A stretch of 64,000 nucleotides of DNA from Pseudorhodobacter ferrugineus DSM 5888 (GTDB lineage: Bacteria > Pseudomonadota > Alphaproteobacteria > Rhodobacterales > Rhodobacteraceae). Position numbers and translations under genes: made by a program. Position 1 is the stretch's first letter. Every line of letters begins with the position of its first letter. This document shows, piece after piece, positions 46,592-57,519 of the stretch. The stretch spans positions 44,127-108,126 of the forward strand of contig NZ_ATVN01000012.1 of assembly GCF_000420745.1 (NCBI RefSeq), written 5' to 3'. Under the pieces are notes generated by a model. It was not told where the DNA came from, ran no database searches, and saw nothing but the letters and a program-made list of their open reading frames with translations.

Positions 46592-47010
46592 GCTGCACAG
46601 CCCGGTGGAGCGTTCACAGGCGTAATCCCGCTGGGCATAACCTGGATCAGGATATGGTTGGCGCCTTGTATGCTACGATCGGTCATGGCCTGCAGATTTG
46701 CCGTGAAATGGTTTGGCAGGCCATTCATCCCATTTCTTCAACGGAAAGCGAGACTGCGATGGCCGCTATAGACCCGGGCAACAGACCCAAAACTGATCTG
46801 ATATCACCCGGAAAAAGCGCCCCCGACAAGCGCATCAGGAACAACCGACCCGCGCGACATCCCGGCGGGGACAAAAGGCGCGAAACGCGATTCCTTGCCC
46901 GAAGACAGTGACGATCTGTTTGACAATATGCTGATCTGAAAAAGTCACGAACCCGGCCCCAAAAGCCACGCCCGCAGACCTGCAGTAGCCCGGCCTGATG
47001 CGGGCCAATG
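46592..47010. other. Intergenic region without a confident gene
   Basis: A plus-strand frame ends at 46911, and an ATG at 46759 within it (MAAIDPGNRPKTDLISPGKS) would give about 50 residues. Another frame ends PEDSDDLFDNMLI at 46938 without a start. These could be pieces of a small frameshifted gene. I cannot support a function. Confidence 0.4.
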
Positions 47011-47388
47011 TCAGCCCCGCTTTTTGCCCGCAAGATATCGGCCAAGCACAAAAGCCGCCGTAAAGGCGACTGTTGCTGAGGCCTCGCTCGGGGTCGCAGT
47101 CGGGGCCGTGACTGGCGCTGCCAAAGCAGGTTTCGTCAAGCGCAGACGGGACAGTAGCAGGGCAACGCCCGCCAGACCCGTGAACCCCGCGCCCAACATC
47201 AACGTGGCCGAACCCGGGCCATAGGCCGCGCTGATCGCCAGATAGGCCGATGCTGTCAGAAAACCGATCCCCACCAAGCCAAGCAGGCACGCCAACAGCA
47301 TTAGCATGACCGGCCAAAGCAGTTTGCGCAGATCGGCTTGGACGCGGCCTTCAAGGCCGCGCCACAGGGTTTGGAACATCGGGTTCAC
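47011..47388 (-). CDS. Phage-holin-family (superfamily III) small membrane protein
   Basis: 125-residue protein with an amphipathic N-terminus and two closely spaced hydrophobic hairpin helices (LLWPVMLMLLACLLGLVGIG and YGPGSATLMLGAGFTGLAGV). This resembles the chromosomal holin superfamily III/YqjE group rather than a lytic phage protein, and the neighbour is a DUF883 (YqjD/ElaB-like) protein, as in the E. coli yqjD-yqjE pair. GTG start overlaps the upstream stop by four bases; the ATG at 47379 is an alternative. Confidence 0.7.
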   Translation of the reverse strand: MNPMFQTLWRGLEGRVQADLRKLLWPVMLMLLACLLGLVGIGFLTASAYLAISAAYGPGSATLMLGAGFTGLAGVALLLSRLRLTKPALAAPVTAPTATPSEASATVAFTAAFVLGRYLAGKKRG

Positions 47389-47681
47389 CGCCGTGTCATG
47401 GCCCCGATCAAAAGCCCCGCGCCCGCCGCCAGCCCGATGGCCAACAACGGATGAGTGGCAACCGTCGCCTCAAGCTGATGCTCGGCGGATTTCCCGGTTT
47501 TTTCGACATAGTGTTTTGCCTCATCATATCCTTCGGCAATGTCGGACGCCATATTGCCGCCCCGCCGCCCGGCGATCCCTGTGACAGTATGGGTCAGGCG
47601 AGACATGTCTTCGCGCAGCGCTGCCAACTGTTTGCTCAGGGCGTCAAGATCATTGGCATTGGATTTGGTATCAACTGACAT
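47385..47681 (-). CDS. DUF883 / YqjD-ElaB-like membrane-anchored protein
   Basis: 98-residue protein: a helical cytoplasmic part (ALSKQLAALREDMSRLTHTV), then the family ending with one glycine-rich hydrophobic anchor (ATHPLLAIGLAAGAGLLIGA) and MTRR. E. coli YqjD and ElaB associate with ribosomes at the inner membrane in stationary phase; a similar stress role is inferred. The ATG at 47679-47681 has GGAG at good spacing. Translationally coupled to the holin-like gene. Confidence 0.8.
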   Translation of the reverse strand: MSVDTKSNANDLDALSKQLAALREDMSRLTHTVTGIAGRRGGNMASDIAEGYDEAKHYVEKTGKSAEHQLEATVATHPLLAIGLAAGAGLLIGAMTRR

Positions 47682-47770
47682 TGAAAACTCCATGTGTTTT
47701 GAGGGACGTGATTTTGCGGCACCATAGCTGAGGGTTGTATCTGCGCGCGAAAAGCGGGGCGTCAGTTGCG

Positions 47771-48190
47771 CTAGGCCCGCACCACCTTTGCCGCCTGCTC
47801 TGTTGCCTTTCCGTCGAAGGCCTCATCCGACGCATCTGCTTCGGCTTTGGTCGTTTGAACCAGTTGGTCGCGATGATGGGGCGGACCGTAAATCGTGTAG
47901 AGTTTCAGGGCGTCATGGCCGGTGCAGATCACGTTGTGATGCGCGCCTGCAGGCACCACGATACCATCGCCCGCAGTGACCTTGTGGGTTGCACCGTCGA
48001 TCACGACCATGCCTTTGCCCGCCTCGATACGAAAGAATTGATCAGTGTCGTCGTGGATTTCGCCGCCAAGTTCGGTGCCCGGTAAGACGGACATCACAAC
48101 CAGTTGCAGCTTGGTGCCTGAATAAAGAACGCGGCGAAAATCGGTGTTGTTTTCCGTCAGGTCTTCGATGTTTCCAAAAAATCCTATCAC
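47771..48190 (-). CDS. Cupin-domain protein
   Basis: 139-residue single cupin barrel. Metal-binding motif 1 is present as GGEIHDDTDQFFRIEAGKG (His, Glu and Asp/Gln around the bend) and motif 2 as VVPAGAHHNVICTG. The C-terminus is extended by a charged tail after IYGPPHHRDQLVQ. Cupins of this kind bind a divalent metal; the substrate is unknown. It is divergent from the atp operon, and the FNR-like box at 48304-48317 lies in the shared upstream region. Confidence 0.85.
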   Translation of the reverse strand: MIGFFGNIEDLTENNTDFRRVLYSGTKLQLVVMSVLPGTELGGEIHDDTDQFFRIEAGKGMVVIDGATHKVTAGDGIVVPAGAHHNVICTGHDALKLYTIYGPPHHRDQLVQTTKAEADASDEAFDGKATEQAAKVVRA

Positions 48191-48303
48191 GAAATGTCTC
48201 CTTCAATGGGCGGGCCCATGGCCGCTCTGGTGACAGATCGCTGCAAGGATGCCGGTGCTGCACTGATTGGGGTTAGGGTGCTGAAGTGAAATGCGACAAG
48301 TGG

Positions 48304-48317
48304 CTGATGCAGATCAA
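48304..48317. promoter_or_regulatory. FNR-like box upstream of the N-ATPase operon
   Basis: CTGAT-GCAG-ATCAA, nine of ten matches to TTGAT-N4-ATCAA, followed by TGCGCC. It lies about 70-80 bases before the atpD start and also upstream of the divergent cupin gene. Confidence 0.6.
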
Positions 48318-48341
48318 TGCGCCAGCGCGCTCAGCGCCTAA

Positions 48342-50253
<1,912 letters not shown>

Positions 50254-50257
<4 letters not shown>

Positions 50258-50547
50258 GCCCCAAGCCTGATGACAAACCGAAGGATGACCCGCTGGTAGC
50301 CCAGGCCCGCCTGCGCCGTGAGCGGCGCGACCGCTGGCTGCGCGAGGGCGATATGTCGGTTGGCCGCCGTCTGGCGCAGATCGGCGTGCTGGGCTGGATC
50401 TTTGTCGCGCCAACACTGGCGGGCCTGTTTCTGGGCCGTTGGATTGATGCGCGGATGGCCTCGGGCATTTTCTGGAGCGCGCCTTTGATGTTTCTGGGCG
50501 TATGCCTTGGCGGCTGGACAGCCTGGAAATGGATGAATGGACGATGA
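50254..50547 (+). CDS. atpQ: N-ATPase accessory subunit AtpQ (AtpI/AtpZ-like)
   Basis: 97 residues: charged N-terminus (DDPLVAQARLRRERRDRWLR) and two transmembrane helices (QIGVLGWIFVAPTLAGLFLG and FWSAPLMFLGVCLGGWTAW). AtpQ is a two-helix AtpI/AtpZ-type protein specific to N-ATPase operons and proposed to assist c-ring assembly or Mg/Ca handling. Overlaps atpC by four bases and atpR by four. Confidence 0.88.
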
Positions 50548-50834
50548 TTGACTTTAGTGTTTTGCCTTTGGCTCTGATCCTGATTGCCTGCTTTATGGGC
50601 GGGCTTATGCTGGGATATGCCTATTTCCGGGCCTTGCGTGCGACGGCTGACCTGATTGTTGGAGGCGGGTCGGTGTTGCTGGGGCTTGGCCTAACCTTGG
50701 GGCGGGTCGGTTTTCTGGGGCTAGGTCTCTATGTCGCCGTTCTTGGCGGGGCATTGGCGCTTTTGGCGGCACTGGCGGGCGTCTTGTGCGCCAAGGCATT
50801 GATCTTGTGGCAAACCGACAGGGGCCGCGCATGA
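50544..50834 (+). CDS. atpR: N-ATPase accessory subunit AtpR
   Basis: 96-residue protein with three hydrophobic helices (LALILIACFMGGLMLGYAYF, LIVGGGSVLLGLGLTLGRVG, LYVAVLGGALALLAALAGVL). AtpR occurs only in N-ATPase operons. It has an Arg in the first half (YFRALRAT) that has been suggested to contact the c-subunit carboxylates; this is family knowledge, not tested here. ATG at 50544 overlaps the atpQ stop. Confidence 0.88.
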   Translation: MIDFSVLPLALILIACFMGGLMLGYAYFRALRATADLIVGGGSVLLGLGLTLGRVGFLGLGLYVAVLGGALALLAALAGVLCAKALILWQTDRGRA

Positions 50835-51526
50835 ATTCGCCGCTCGCCTCCGTCACGCTGTTCCAGCTTGGGCCATTCGCAATCACCCAAGCGATCGTGA
50901 CCACATGGGCGATCATGGTGGTTCTGGTGGTCGGTGCCTTTGCGCTGACCCGCAGGCTGGAGGCATCGCCTTCGCGCAGGCAGGCCGCCCTTGAATTGAT
51001 CGTGACCACCATCGACAGCCAGATCCGCGATACGACCGGGGCCAACCCCGCCCCTTATCGTGGGTTTATCGGCACGCTGTTCCTGTTCATCCTTGTGGCG
51101 AACTGGTCGTCCTTGATCCCCGGGGTAGAGCCGCCAACGGCCAAGCTGGAAACCGATGCCGCCCTTGCCATCCTCGTGTTCCTGTCGGTGATCTGGTTTG
51201 GCATCAGCGCGGGCGGGGTTGGCGGCTGGCTGAAATCCTTTGCCGCCCCCAATCCGGTTATGATCCCGCTGAACATGCTGGAAAGCGTGACGCGCGTTTT
51301 TTCGATGTTCGTGCGCCTGTTCGGCAATGTGATGAGCGGCGTTTTCGTGATCGGGATTGTCGCCTCGCTTGCGGGGCTGTTGGTGCCGATCCCGCTGATG
51401 GCGCTCGATCTGCTGACGGGCCTTGTGCAGGCCTATATCTTTGCGGTTCTGGCGATGGTGTTCATCACCGCCACGGTCGAGGACGGCAAATCCGAACCCC
51501 CTTCCCCAACAAACGAGGATATCTGA
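50831..51526 (+). CDS. atpB: N-type ATPase subunit a
   Basis: 231-residue membrane subunit forming the ion half-channels against the c-ring. The essential Arg lies in the conserved helix SMFVRLFGNVMSGVFVIGIV. Upstream segments PAPYRGFIGTLFLFILVANW and SLIPGVEPPTA are family typical. It is shorter than the housekeeping subunit a. ATG at 50831 overlaps the atpR stop; the stop shares one base with the atpE ATG. Confidence 0.94.
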   Translation: MNSPLASVTLFQLGPFAITQAIVTTWAIMVVLVVGAFALTRRLEASPSRRQAALELIVTTIDSQIRDTTGANPAPYRGFIGTLFLFILVANWSSLIPGVEPPTAKLETDAALAILVFLSVIWFGISAGGVGGWLKSFAAPNPVMIPLNMLESVTRVFSMFVRLFGNVMSGVFVIGIVASLAGLLVPIPLMALDLLTGLVQAYIFAVLAMVFITATVEDGKSEPPSPTNEDI

Positions 51527-51771
51527 TGGATTATGCCCCCCTTGTCAGCATATTTTGCGCGGCCTTTGCCGTGGCATTTGGTGCGCTTGGTCCCGCCCTT
51601 GCCGAAGGCCGCGCCGTGGCCGCCGCGATGGACGCCATCGCCCGCCAGCCAGAGGCCGCCAACACCATATCACGCACGCTGTTCGTGGGCCTTGCGATGA
51701 TCGAGACGACGGCGATTTACTGTCTGGTGATCGCGCTTTTGTTGTTGTTCGCCAATCCGTTGCTGACCTGA
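51526..51771 (+). CDS. atpE: N-type ATPase subunit c
   Basis: 81-residue proteolipid hairpin. Helix 1 is rich in small residues (AAFAVAFGALGPALAEGRAV), the polar loop is ARQPEA, and helix 2 carries the ion-binding Glu60 in AMIETTAIYCLVIA. Glu60-Thr61-Thr62 plus Tyr65 match the Na+-coordinating E-S/T-T-x-x-Y set of sodium ATPases. Helix 1 has Glu27 where the sodium enzyme of Ilyobacter has Gln32, a second carboxylate. Whether the ring moves Na+ or H+ is open. Confidence 0.94.
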   Translation: MDYAPLVSIFCAAFAVAFGALGPALAEGRAVAAAMDAIARQPEAANTISRTLFVGLAMIETTAIYCLVIALLLLFANPLLT

Positions 51772-51775
51772 CGCC

Positions 51776-52522
51776 ATGAGTATCGACTTTTGGGGTCTTG
51801 GGCTGCAAGCGGTCAACGTGTTGATCCTTGTCTGGCTGCTGAGCCGGGTCTTTTGGCGACCGGTTTCGGCAGCCATTGCCAATCGACAAAAGGCGGCGAC
51901 GGCACTGATTGCGGACGGCAAGGACAAACAGGGCAAGGCCGAGGCGGCGCTGGCCGAGGCGACCCGCGCCCGCGATGGCATTGCCCAAGAGCGGACTGCG
52001 GCTCTGGATGCGGCGCGGGCAGAGGCAGAGGCCGCAACCAAAGCCGCGCTTGAGCAAGCTCGGACCAAGGCGGATACGCTGCTGGTCGCCGCAAAGACGA
52101 CCATCGATAAGACCACCGAAGCCGCGCGCAAGGCCAATGCAACCGAGGCGACCGGGCTTGCGCTGACCATCGCCGCGGACCTGTTGGGCCGTATGGCCAG
52201 CCCGGCGGTGCAATCTGGCTTTCTGTCGCACCTGATCGCGGCCATCGGGAAAATGCCCGAAGGCGATCGTGCGGCTTTGGTGGACGACCCGGCCGGGATC
52301 GAGATTGTCACCGCACTGGATGCGGGGGAAAAGGGCGCCGCAGAGCGCAAGAAGATCGTGCAGGCGGTTCACAAAGCCCTTGGCGGCACGCCAGACCTGC
52401 GCTTTGTGACCGACCAAGATCTGATTGCCGGGCTGGAATTGCGCAGCCCGCATTTCGTGCTGCGCAACAGCTGGCAAGCGGATCTGGCACAGATCACCAA
52501 GGCGGTCAAAGATGCCGCTTGA
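51776..52522 (+). CDS. atpF: N-type ATPase subunit b with delta-like C-terminal domain
   Basis: 248 residues, about 90 longer than an ordinary b subunit. One N-terminal membrane helix ([20 protein letters not shown]) is followed by a long Ala-rich coiled coil (about residues 35-130). A globular end follows (about 140-248) whose stretch [20 protein letters not shown], then LRNSWQADL, resembles the C-terminal domain of the delta subunit. The operon has no separate atpH, so this domain probably replaces delta in tying the stator to F1. Four bases separate it from atpE. Confidence 0.9.
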   Translation: MSIDFWGLGLQAVNVLILVWLLSRVFWRPVSAAIANRQKAATALIADGKDKQGKAEAALAEATRARDGIAQERTAALDAARAEAEAATKAALEQARTKADTLLVAAKTTIDKTTEAARKANATEATGLALTIAADLLGRMASPAVQSGFLSHLIAAIGKMPEGDRAALVDDPAGIEIVTALDAGEKGAAERKKIVQAVHKALGGTPDLRFVTDQDLIAGLELRSPHFVLRNSWQADLAQITKAVKDAA

Positions 52523-54041
52523 TCCCGCCGACTGGATCACAGCCACCAAAGACGCGTTGAAAACGACGGCCCTTGGCCCGCGCGCCGAACATCGCGGGCG
52601 GGTCGAGGAAATCGGCGATGGCGTTGCAATGATATCGGGCTTGCGCGATGTGCGGCTGGATGAGGTGCTGCGCTTTGCAGGCGGTCAAACCGGCTTTGCC
52701 CGCGTGCTGGACCCGGGTCTGATCGGCTGTGTCCTGCTGGACGCCGCCATGGATGTGCAGGCGGGTGATGCTGTCTTTGGCACGGGCGAGGTCGTGGGTG
52801 TGCCGGTGGGCGAGGCGCTCTTGGGCCGCGTTGTCGATCCGCTGGGCCGCCCGCTGGATGGCAAGGGGCCGGTTGAGGCCGAGGCGCATTTGCCGATTGA
52901 GCGCCCCGCGCCGTCGATCATCGAGCGGGATCTGGTGACGCAACCGGTGCAGACCGGCATTGTGGTGGTGGATACATTGTTTGCCCTTGGTCGCGGGCAG
53001 CGCGAGTTAATCGTGGGCGACCATTCCACCGGCAAAACCACGCTGGCCATCGACGCGATGATCGCGCAGGCGCACAGCGATATGATCTGCATCTACGTCG
53101 CCGTAGGGCAAAAGACATCGAGCGTGCGCCGCGCTATTGACGCGTTGCAATCGCAGGGGAATTTCGCGCGCTGCATCGTGGTCGTGGCGGGGGCGTCCGA
53201 GGCGCCGGGGTTGCAATGGATCGCGCCCTATGCGGGCATGACGATGGCTGAATACTTCCGCGACAAGGGCCAGCACGCGCTGATCGTGATCGACGATCTG
53301 TCAAAACACGCGGCCACCCACCGCGAGATTGCGCTACTGACCCGCCAGTCTCCGGGGCGCGAGGCCTATCCGGGCGATGTCTTCTATATCCACGCGCGGC
53401 TTTTGGAACGTGCGGCCAAGCTGTCGAAAGAACGTGGCGGCGGCTCGCTGACCGCCTTGCCGATTGCCGAGACGGATTCGGGGAACCTGTCGGCCTATAT
53501 CCCGACCAACCTGATCTCGATCACCGATGGGCAGATCGTTCTGGATGCCGCGCTGTTTCATCAGGGGCAAAAACCGGCCGTAGATGTGGGCCTGTCGGTC
53601 AGCCGGGTGGGTGGCAAAACACAAGCGCCGGTGTTGCGCCGCGCCGCAGGCACCCTGCGGCTGGATTACGCGCAGTTTCTGGAACTGGAGGTGTTCACCC
53701 GCTTTGGCGGGATGCCCGATGGCCGCGTGCGCGATCAGTTGACGCGCGGCGCTCGCATCCGCGAAACCCTGCGCCAATCGCAACACGCGCCCTTGCGGCT
53801 GGCCGATGAGGTTGCCCTGATGCTGGCGGTGCAGGCGGGGTTGCTGGACCCGTTGCCGCTGGCGGCGGTGGCGCAATTCCGGGCCAAGCTGCCTGCGCTT
53901 CTGGACCGCGACGCGCCCGAGTTTCCAAGCGTTCTTGCCAAAACGGGAGAGCTGGATGACACCACCCACAAAGACCTGATGGATGTGTTGGCCCGCTTTG
54001 TGACGTCCCTTGCTGATGGCACAGCTCCGGCCAACCCATGA
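52512..54041 (+). CDS. atpA: N-type ATPase subunit alpha
   Basis: Non-catalytic nucleotide-binding subunit of F1, 509 residues. The P-loop reads GDHSTGKT (residues 169-176), in place of GDRQTGKT in housekeeping alpha. Other landmarks are [31 protein letters not shown] and [19 protein letters not shown], plus the Arg finger region [15 protein letters not shown]. The ATG at 52512 overlaps the end of atpF by 11 bases; the longer frame starting at 52425 lies within atpF. Confidence 0.95.
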   Translation: MPLDPADWITATKDALKTTALGPRAEHRGRVEEIGDGVAMISGLRDVRLDEVLRFAGGQTGFARVLDPGLIGCVLLDAAMDVQAGDAVFGTGEVVGVPVGEALLGRVVDPLGRPLDGKGPVEAEAHLPIERPAPSIIERDLVTQPVQTGIVVVDTLFALGRGQRELIVGDHSTGKTTLAIDAMIAQAHSDMICIYVAVGQKTSSVRRAIDALQSQGNFARCIVVVAGASEAPGLQWIAPYAGMTMAEYFRDKGQHALIVIDDLSKHAATHREIALLTRQSPGREAYPGDVFYIHARLLERAAKLSKERGGGSLTALPIAETDSGNLSAYIPTNLISITDGQIVLDAALFHQGQKPAVDVGLSVSRVGGKTQAPVLRRAAGTLRLDYAQFLELEVFTRFGGMPDGRVRDQLTRGARIRETLRQSQHAPLRLADEVALMLAVQAGLLDPLPLAAVAQFRAKLPALLDRDAPEFPSVLAKTGELDDTTHKDLMDVLARFVTSLADGTAPANP

Positions 54042-54880
54042 CCGAACGGCTGGCAGATATCAGCGCCCGGATCGACGGCATCCGCCAGTTGGGCGCGGTG
54101 GTCAATGCCATGAAGGGCATCGCCGCTGCGCGCGCGCATGTGGCGCGCGGCCAGCTTGCGGCCGTTGACAGTTATGCGGGGACCATCGCGGCGGCTATGG
54201 CCCGCCTCCTGCCCAAGGACGGGGTGACAGACGGGAACAATACGCAGGGCAATGACAAAACCGGCCTCCTGGTGTTTTGCGCTGAACAGGGGTTTGCGGG
54301 TGCGTTCAGCGAGCGGGTGCTGGACGGCCTTGGCGCTGGGATCGACCCAGCCAGCCTGTTCCTGATCGGCACACGGGGGCTGTCGGTTGCAGCCGCGCGC
54401 GGGGTGACACCGCGTTGGACGGCGGCTTTGCCATCGCACACGCCGGGCATCCCGAAACTGGCAGACCGGATCACCACGACGATCTTTGACGCTGTGGGGC
54501 ATGGGCGGATCGACCGGCTGGATGTGATTTTCACCGGCTGGACATCGGGGCGGCCGACGGTGCGGCGGCAGCGCCTGTTTCCGATTGATCTGGCCGATCT
54601 TCCGCCAGTCACGGCAGAGCCGCCGCTGATCCAACTGCCCAAGGACGCGCTGCTCGCCTCTTTGGGTCAGGACTATTTCAACGCACAGGTCTGCAAGGCG
54701 GCCCTGCACGCCTTTGCCGCCGAAAACGAGGCCCGGATGGAGGCCATGACTTCGGCAGGCAGTCAGATTGCGCGCGAGTTGGAAGAGTTTGAAGCCACGC
54801 TGCGGCGGGTCCGGCAAGAGGCGATCACGGCGGAAATCATCGAACTTGGCACAGGGGCTGTGGCAGTGCGGGCCAGATAG
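54038..54880 (+). CDS. atpG: N-type ATPase subunit gamma
   Basis: 280-residue central-stalk subunit. The N-terminal helix contains [20 protein letters not shown], corresponding to the conserved gamma start, and the C-terminal helix contains [20 protein letters not shown] and [15 protein letters not shown], the E-I-x-E-L ending of gamma subunits. The middle domain is divergent, as in other N-ATPases. Last gene of the operon; overlaps atpA by four bases. Confidence 0.93.
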   Translation: MTERLADISARIDGIRQLGAVVNAMKGIAAARAHVARGQLAAVDSYAGTIAAAMARLLPKDGVTDGNNTQGNDKTGLLVFCAEQGFAGAFSERVLDGLGAGIDPASLFLIGTRGLSVAAARGVTPRWTAALPSHTPGIPKLADRITTTIFDAVGHGRIDRLDVIFTGWTSGRPTVRRQRLFPIDLADLPPVTAEPPLIQLPKDALLASLGQDYFNAQVCKAALHAFAAENEARMEAMTSAGSQIARELEEFEATLRRVRQEAITAEIIELGTGAVAVRAR

Positions 54881-54927
54881 CCCTTGCGATAGCCAATATC
54901 GAAACCCCGATCCATTCTGCGCACAGA

Positions 54928-54941
54928 CTGACGCAGATCAA
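54928..54941. promoter_or_regulatory. FNR-like box upstream of phaC
   Basis: CTGAC-GCAG-ATCAA, eight of ten matches to TTGAT-N4-ATCAA, followed by TGCCGC. It lies 75 bases before the phaC start and 48 bases behind the atp operon. Spacer GCAG and downstream TGC are shared with the box before atpD. Confidence 0.5.
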
Positions 54942-55015
54942 TGCCGCAACGCAGCAAAGCGGATAGGGTTTTGAAAACTGATGCGCCTTTCGCATCGTAT
55001 ATGGAAGGACATCCA

Positions 55016-56758
55016 ATGCCGACCAAACCCAAGCAGATCGCCCCGCAACCAGAAAGGCCCTATGAAACGCTGGACCGGATGGCCCATGCCACCCTGGCAT
55101 CGGCGACCTCGGGACTATCGCCTTCGGTGTTGGCCGAAGCGTGGATGGACTGGGCGACGCACCTTGCGTCTTCACCGGGCAAACGGCTGGAGTTGACGGA
55201 GCAGGCAATGCGAGGCGGTCAGGCGCTGTGGGCCGCTGGTGTTGGCTTCGGTGCGCCGGAGGCTGCCCCTGACGCAGCGCCCGATCGTCGCTTTGCCAGC
55301 GCGCATTGGCAGAAATACCCGTTCAATGTGATGGGCATGGCGCATCAATTGTCGTGGCAGTGGTGGCAGGACGCAATGACCGGCGTGCATGGGGTTACCC
55401 CTGCGCATGAGAACTTGATGGCGTTCGTTGCGGGCATGATTTCTGACAGTGCCGCACCGTCAAATTTTGCGCTGACCAATCCCGATGTGATCGAGGCAAC
55501 ACGTGCCGAAAACGGCCAGAATTTGCTGCGGGGTGCAAAGAACCTGCTGGACGACATGGTTGCCAAATCCGGCACGGCAGAGCCAGCGGGCGCGCAACCC
55601 TTTGAAGTCGGGCGCAATCTGGCGACCAGCCCCGGCAAAGTGGTGTTTCGCAACGATCTGATCGAGTTGATCCAATACACCCCCACCACCGGAAGCGTGC
55701 GGCCCGAGCCGATCCTGATCGTGCCGGCGTGGATCATGAAATACTATATCCTTGATCTGTCGGCGCAAAATTCGCTGGTGCGGTTTCTGGTGGCCCAAGG
55801 CTTCACGGTGTTGATGGTGTCGTGGAAAAACCCCGATGCCGGTGACCGCGATCTGGGGATGGAAGATTACCGCCAGCTTGGCGTGATGGCGGCGATTGAT
55901 GCGGCGCTGGCAATCACCAAGGCGGAAAAGCTGCACGCGGTTGGCTATTGCCTTGGCGGCACCTTGCTGTCGATTGCGGCGGCGGCGATGGGGCGGGATG
56001 GGGACACGCGGCTTGCTTCGGCCAGCTTTCTGGCAGCGCAGGTCGATTTCACCGAAGCCGGACCGTTGCGCCTGTTCATCAATGACAGCGAGGTGACGTT
56101 GATTGAGGACATGATGTCTGAGGCAGGCTATCTGTCGTCTGATCAGATGGCGGGAGCTTTTGCCATGCTGCGCGCCCGTGATCTGATCTGGAACCCCGCG
56201 ATCCGCAATTACCTGCTGGGGCAGCGCAGCGATGCGTTTGACCTGATGGCGTGGAACGCCGATGCCACACGGATGCCTGCGCGGATGCATTCAGAATATC
56301 TGCGCAAACTGTTCTTGAACAACGATCTGGCCGAGGGGCGGTATCACGTGGGCGACCGCGCGATAGCCATGGGCGATATCCGCGTGCCGATCTTTGCGGT
56401 TGGCACCGAGGATGACCATGTGGCCCCGTGGCGGTCGGTCTACAAGCTGCATCTCTTTGCCGATACAGACCTGACTTTCGTGCTGACCAGCGGCGGGCAC
56501 AATGCCGGGATCGTGTCAGAGCCCGGTCATGCGGGGCGGCATTTCAGGATTGCCGACACGGGCGCGGATGCCGCCTACCGCGATCCCGATCAATGGCTTG
56601 CCGAAACAGAAGCCAAAGACGGTTCCTGGTGGCCCGCCTTCGCGGACTGGCTTGTGGCGCGGTCGGGCGACCCCATGGCTCCGCCGCAGATGGGCGCACA
56701 GTCCGGCCAATACAAGGCGCTGTGCGATGCGCCCGGCACCTATGTGATGCAACGATGA
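55016..56758 (+). CDS. phaC: Polyhydroxyalkanoate synthase (class I type)
   Basis: Polymerises hydroxyacyl-CoA into storage polyester. 580 residues with an alpha/beta-hydrolase core: lipase-like box GYCLGG holding the nucleophilic Cys, Asp in FAVGTEDDHVAPW and His in TSGGHNAGIV. Family block AWIMKYYILDLSAQNSLVRF is present. The ATG at 55016 has AAGGA at good spacing. Followed with four-base overlap by fabI. No phaR/phasin or phaA/B genes lie nearby, so monomers must come from elsewhere. Confidence 0.93.
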   Translation: MPTKPKQIAPQPERPYETLDRMAHATLASATSGLSPSVLAEAWMDWATHLASSPGKRLELTEQAMRGGQALWAAGVGFGAPEAAPDAAPDRRFASAHWQKYPFNVMGMAHQLSWQWWQDAMTGVHGVTPAHENLMAFVAGMISDSAAPSNFALTNPDVIEATRAENGQNLLRGAKNLLDDMVAKSGTAEPAGAQPFEVGRNLATSPGKVVFRNDLIELIQYTPTTGSVRPEPILIVPAWIMKYYILDLSAQNSLVRFLVAQGFTVLMVSWKNPDAGDRDLGMEDYRQLGVMAAIDAALAITKAEKLHAVGYCLGGTLLSIAAAAMGRDGDTRLASASFLAAQVDFTEAGPLRLFINDSEVTLIEDMMSEAGYLSSDQMAGAFAMLRARDLIWNPAIRNYLLGQRSDAFDLMAWNADATRMPARMHSEYLRKLFLNNDLAEGRYHVGDRAIAMGDIRVPIFAVGTEDDHVAPWRSVYKLHLFADTDLTFVLTSGGHNAGIVSEPGHAGRHFRIADTGADAAYRDPDQWLAETEAKDGSWWPAFADWLVARSGDPMAPPQMGAQSGQYKALCDAPGTYVMQR

Positions 56759-57519
56759 GCGCGCTTGAAGGCAAGGTTGCGCTGATCGTCGGCGTGGCGA
56801 ACGGCCATTCCATCGCCGCTGGATGCGCGCAGGCCTTTGCAGGTGCGGGGGCCGAGGTTGCCCTGACCTATGTGAACGAGACGGCCAAACCCTATGTCCA
56901 GCCGGTTGCGGATGCCGTGGGGGCAAAGCTGCTGCTGCCGCTGGACGTAGAGGTGCCGGGGCAGATGGAGGCGGTTTTTGCGGGCGTCAAAGACCGTTGG
57001 GGGCGGCTGGATATCCTTGTTCACTCCATCGCCTTTTGCCCGGCGGATGATTTGCATGGGCGGGTCACCGATTGCTCTCAGGCGGGATTTGCGCGGGCGA
57101 TGGATATCTCGGTGCATTCGCTGATCCGCATGGCGCGGCTGGCAGAACCTTTGATGACCAAGGGCGGGTCGATCCTGACCATGACATATTACGGCGGTGA
57201 AAAAGTGGTCGATCACTACAATATCATGGGGCCGGTCAAGGCCGCGCTGGAGGGCACCATGCGTGCGCTTGCGGTCGAGTTGGGGCCAAAACGCATCCGC
57301 GTAAATGCAATTTCGCCGGGGCCTTTGCAGACCCGCGCAGGCTCGGGTATCGCGCATTTCGACGAACTAATCGACGCAGCTCGGGCGCGCGCACCCGAGC
57401 AGAACCTTGTCACGATTGAGGATGTTGGAGCGGTTGCCACAATGCTTGCCAGCGACGCTTCGCGCAGCATTTCCGGCGATATCACTTACGTTGACGGAGG
57501 CTTGCATGTTCGCGCATGA
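56755..57519 (+). CDS. fabI: Enoyl-[acyl-carrier-protein] reductase, FabI type
   Basis: 254-residue short-chain dehydrogenase of the FabI class, reducing enoyl-ACP (or related enoyl thioester) with NAD(P)H. The N-terminal cofactor motif is GVANGHSIAAGCAQAF. The active-site Tyr and Lys follow the FabI spacing in TYYGGEKVVDHYNIMGPVKA. Position between phaC and a MaoC-Pta fusion suggests a specialised paralogue, perhaps linking enoyl-CoA pools to redox balance, rather than the housekeeping fatty-acid enzyme. Confidence 0.9.
   Translation: MSALEGKVALIVGVANGHSIAAGCAQAFAGAGAEVALTYVNETAKPYVQPVADAVGAKLLLPLDVEVPGQMEAVFAGVKDRWGRLDILVHSIAFCPADDLHGRVTDCSQAGFARAMDISVHSLIRMARLAEPLMTKGGSILTMTYYGGEKVVDHYNIMGPVKAALEGTMRALAVELGPKRIRVNAISPGPLQTRAGSGIAHFDELIDAARARAPEQNLVTIEDVGAVATMLASDASRSISGDITYVDGGLHVRA

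Noticed and set aside
47011..47388. Prophage lysis cassette
   Set aside because: The holin-like protein pairs with a DUF883 protein as in chromosomal yqjD-yqjE; no endolysin, spanin or other phage genes are nearby.
52425..52511. Extended N-terminus of ATPase subunit alpha
   Set aside because: It lies within atpF in another frame and has no family similarity; MPLDPADW at 52512 is the natural start.
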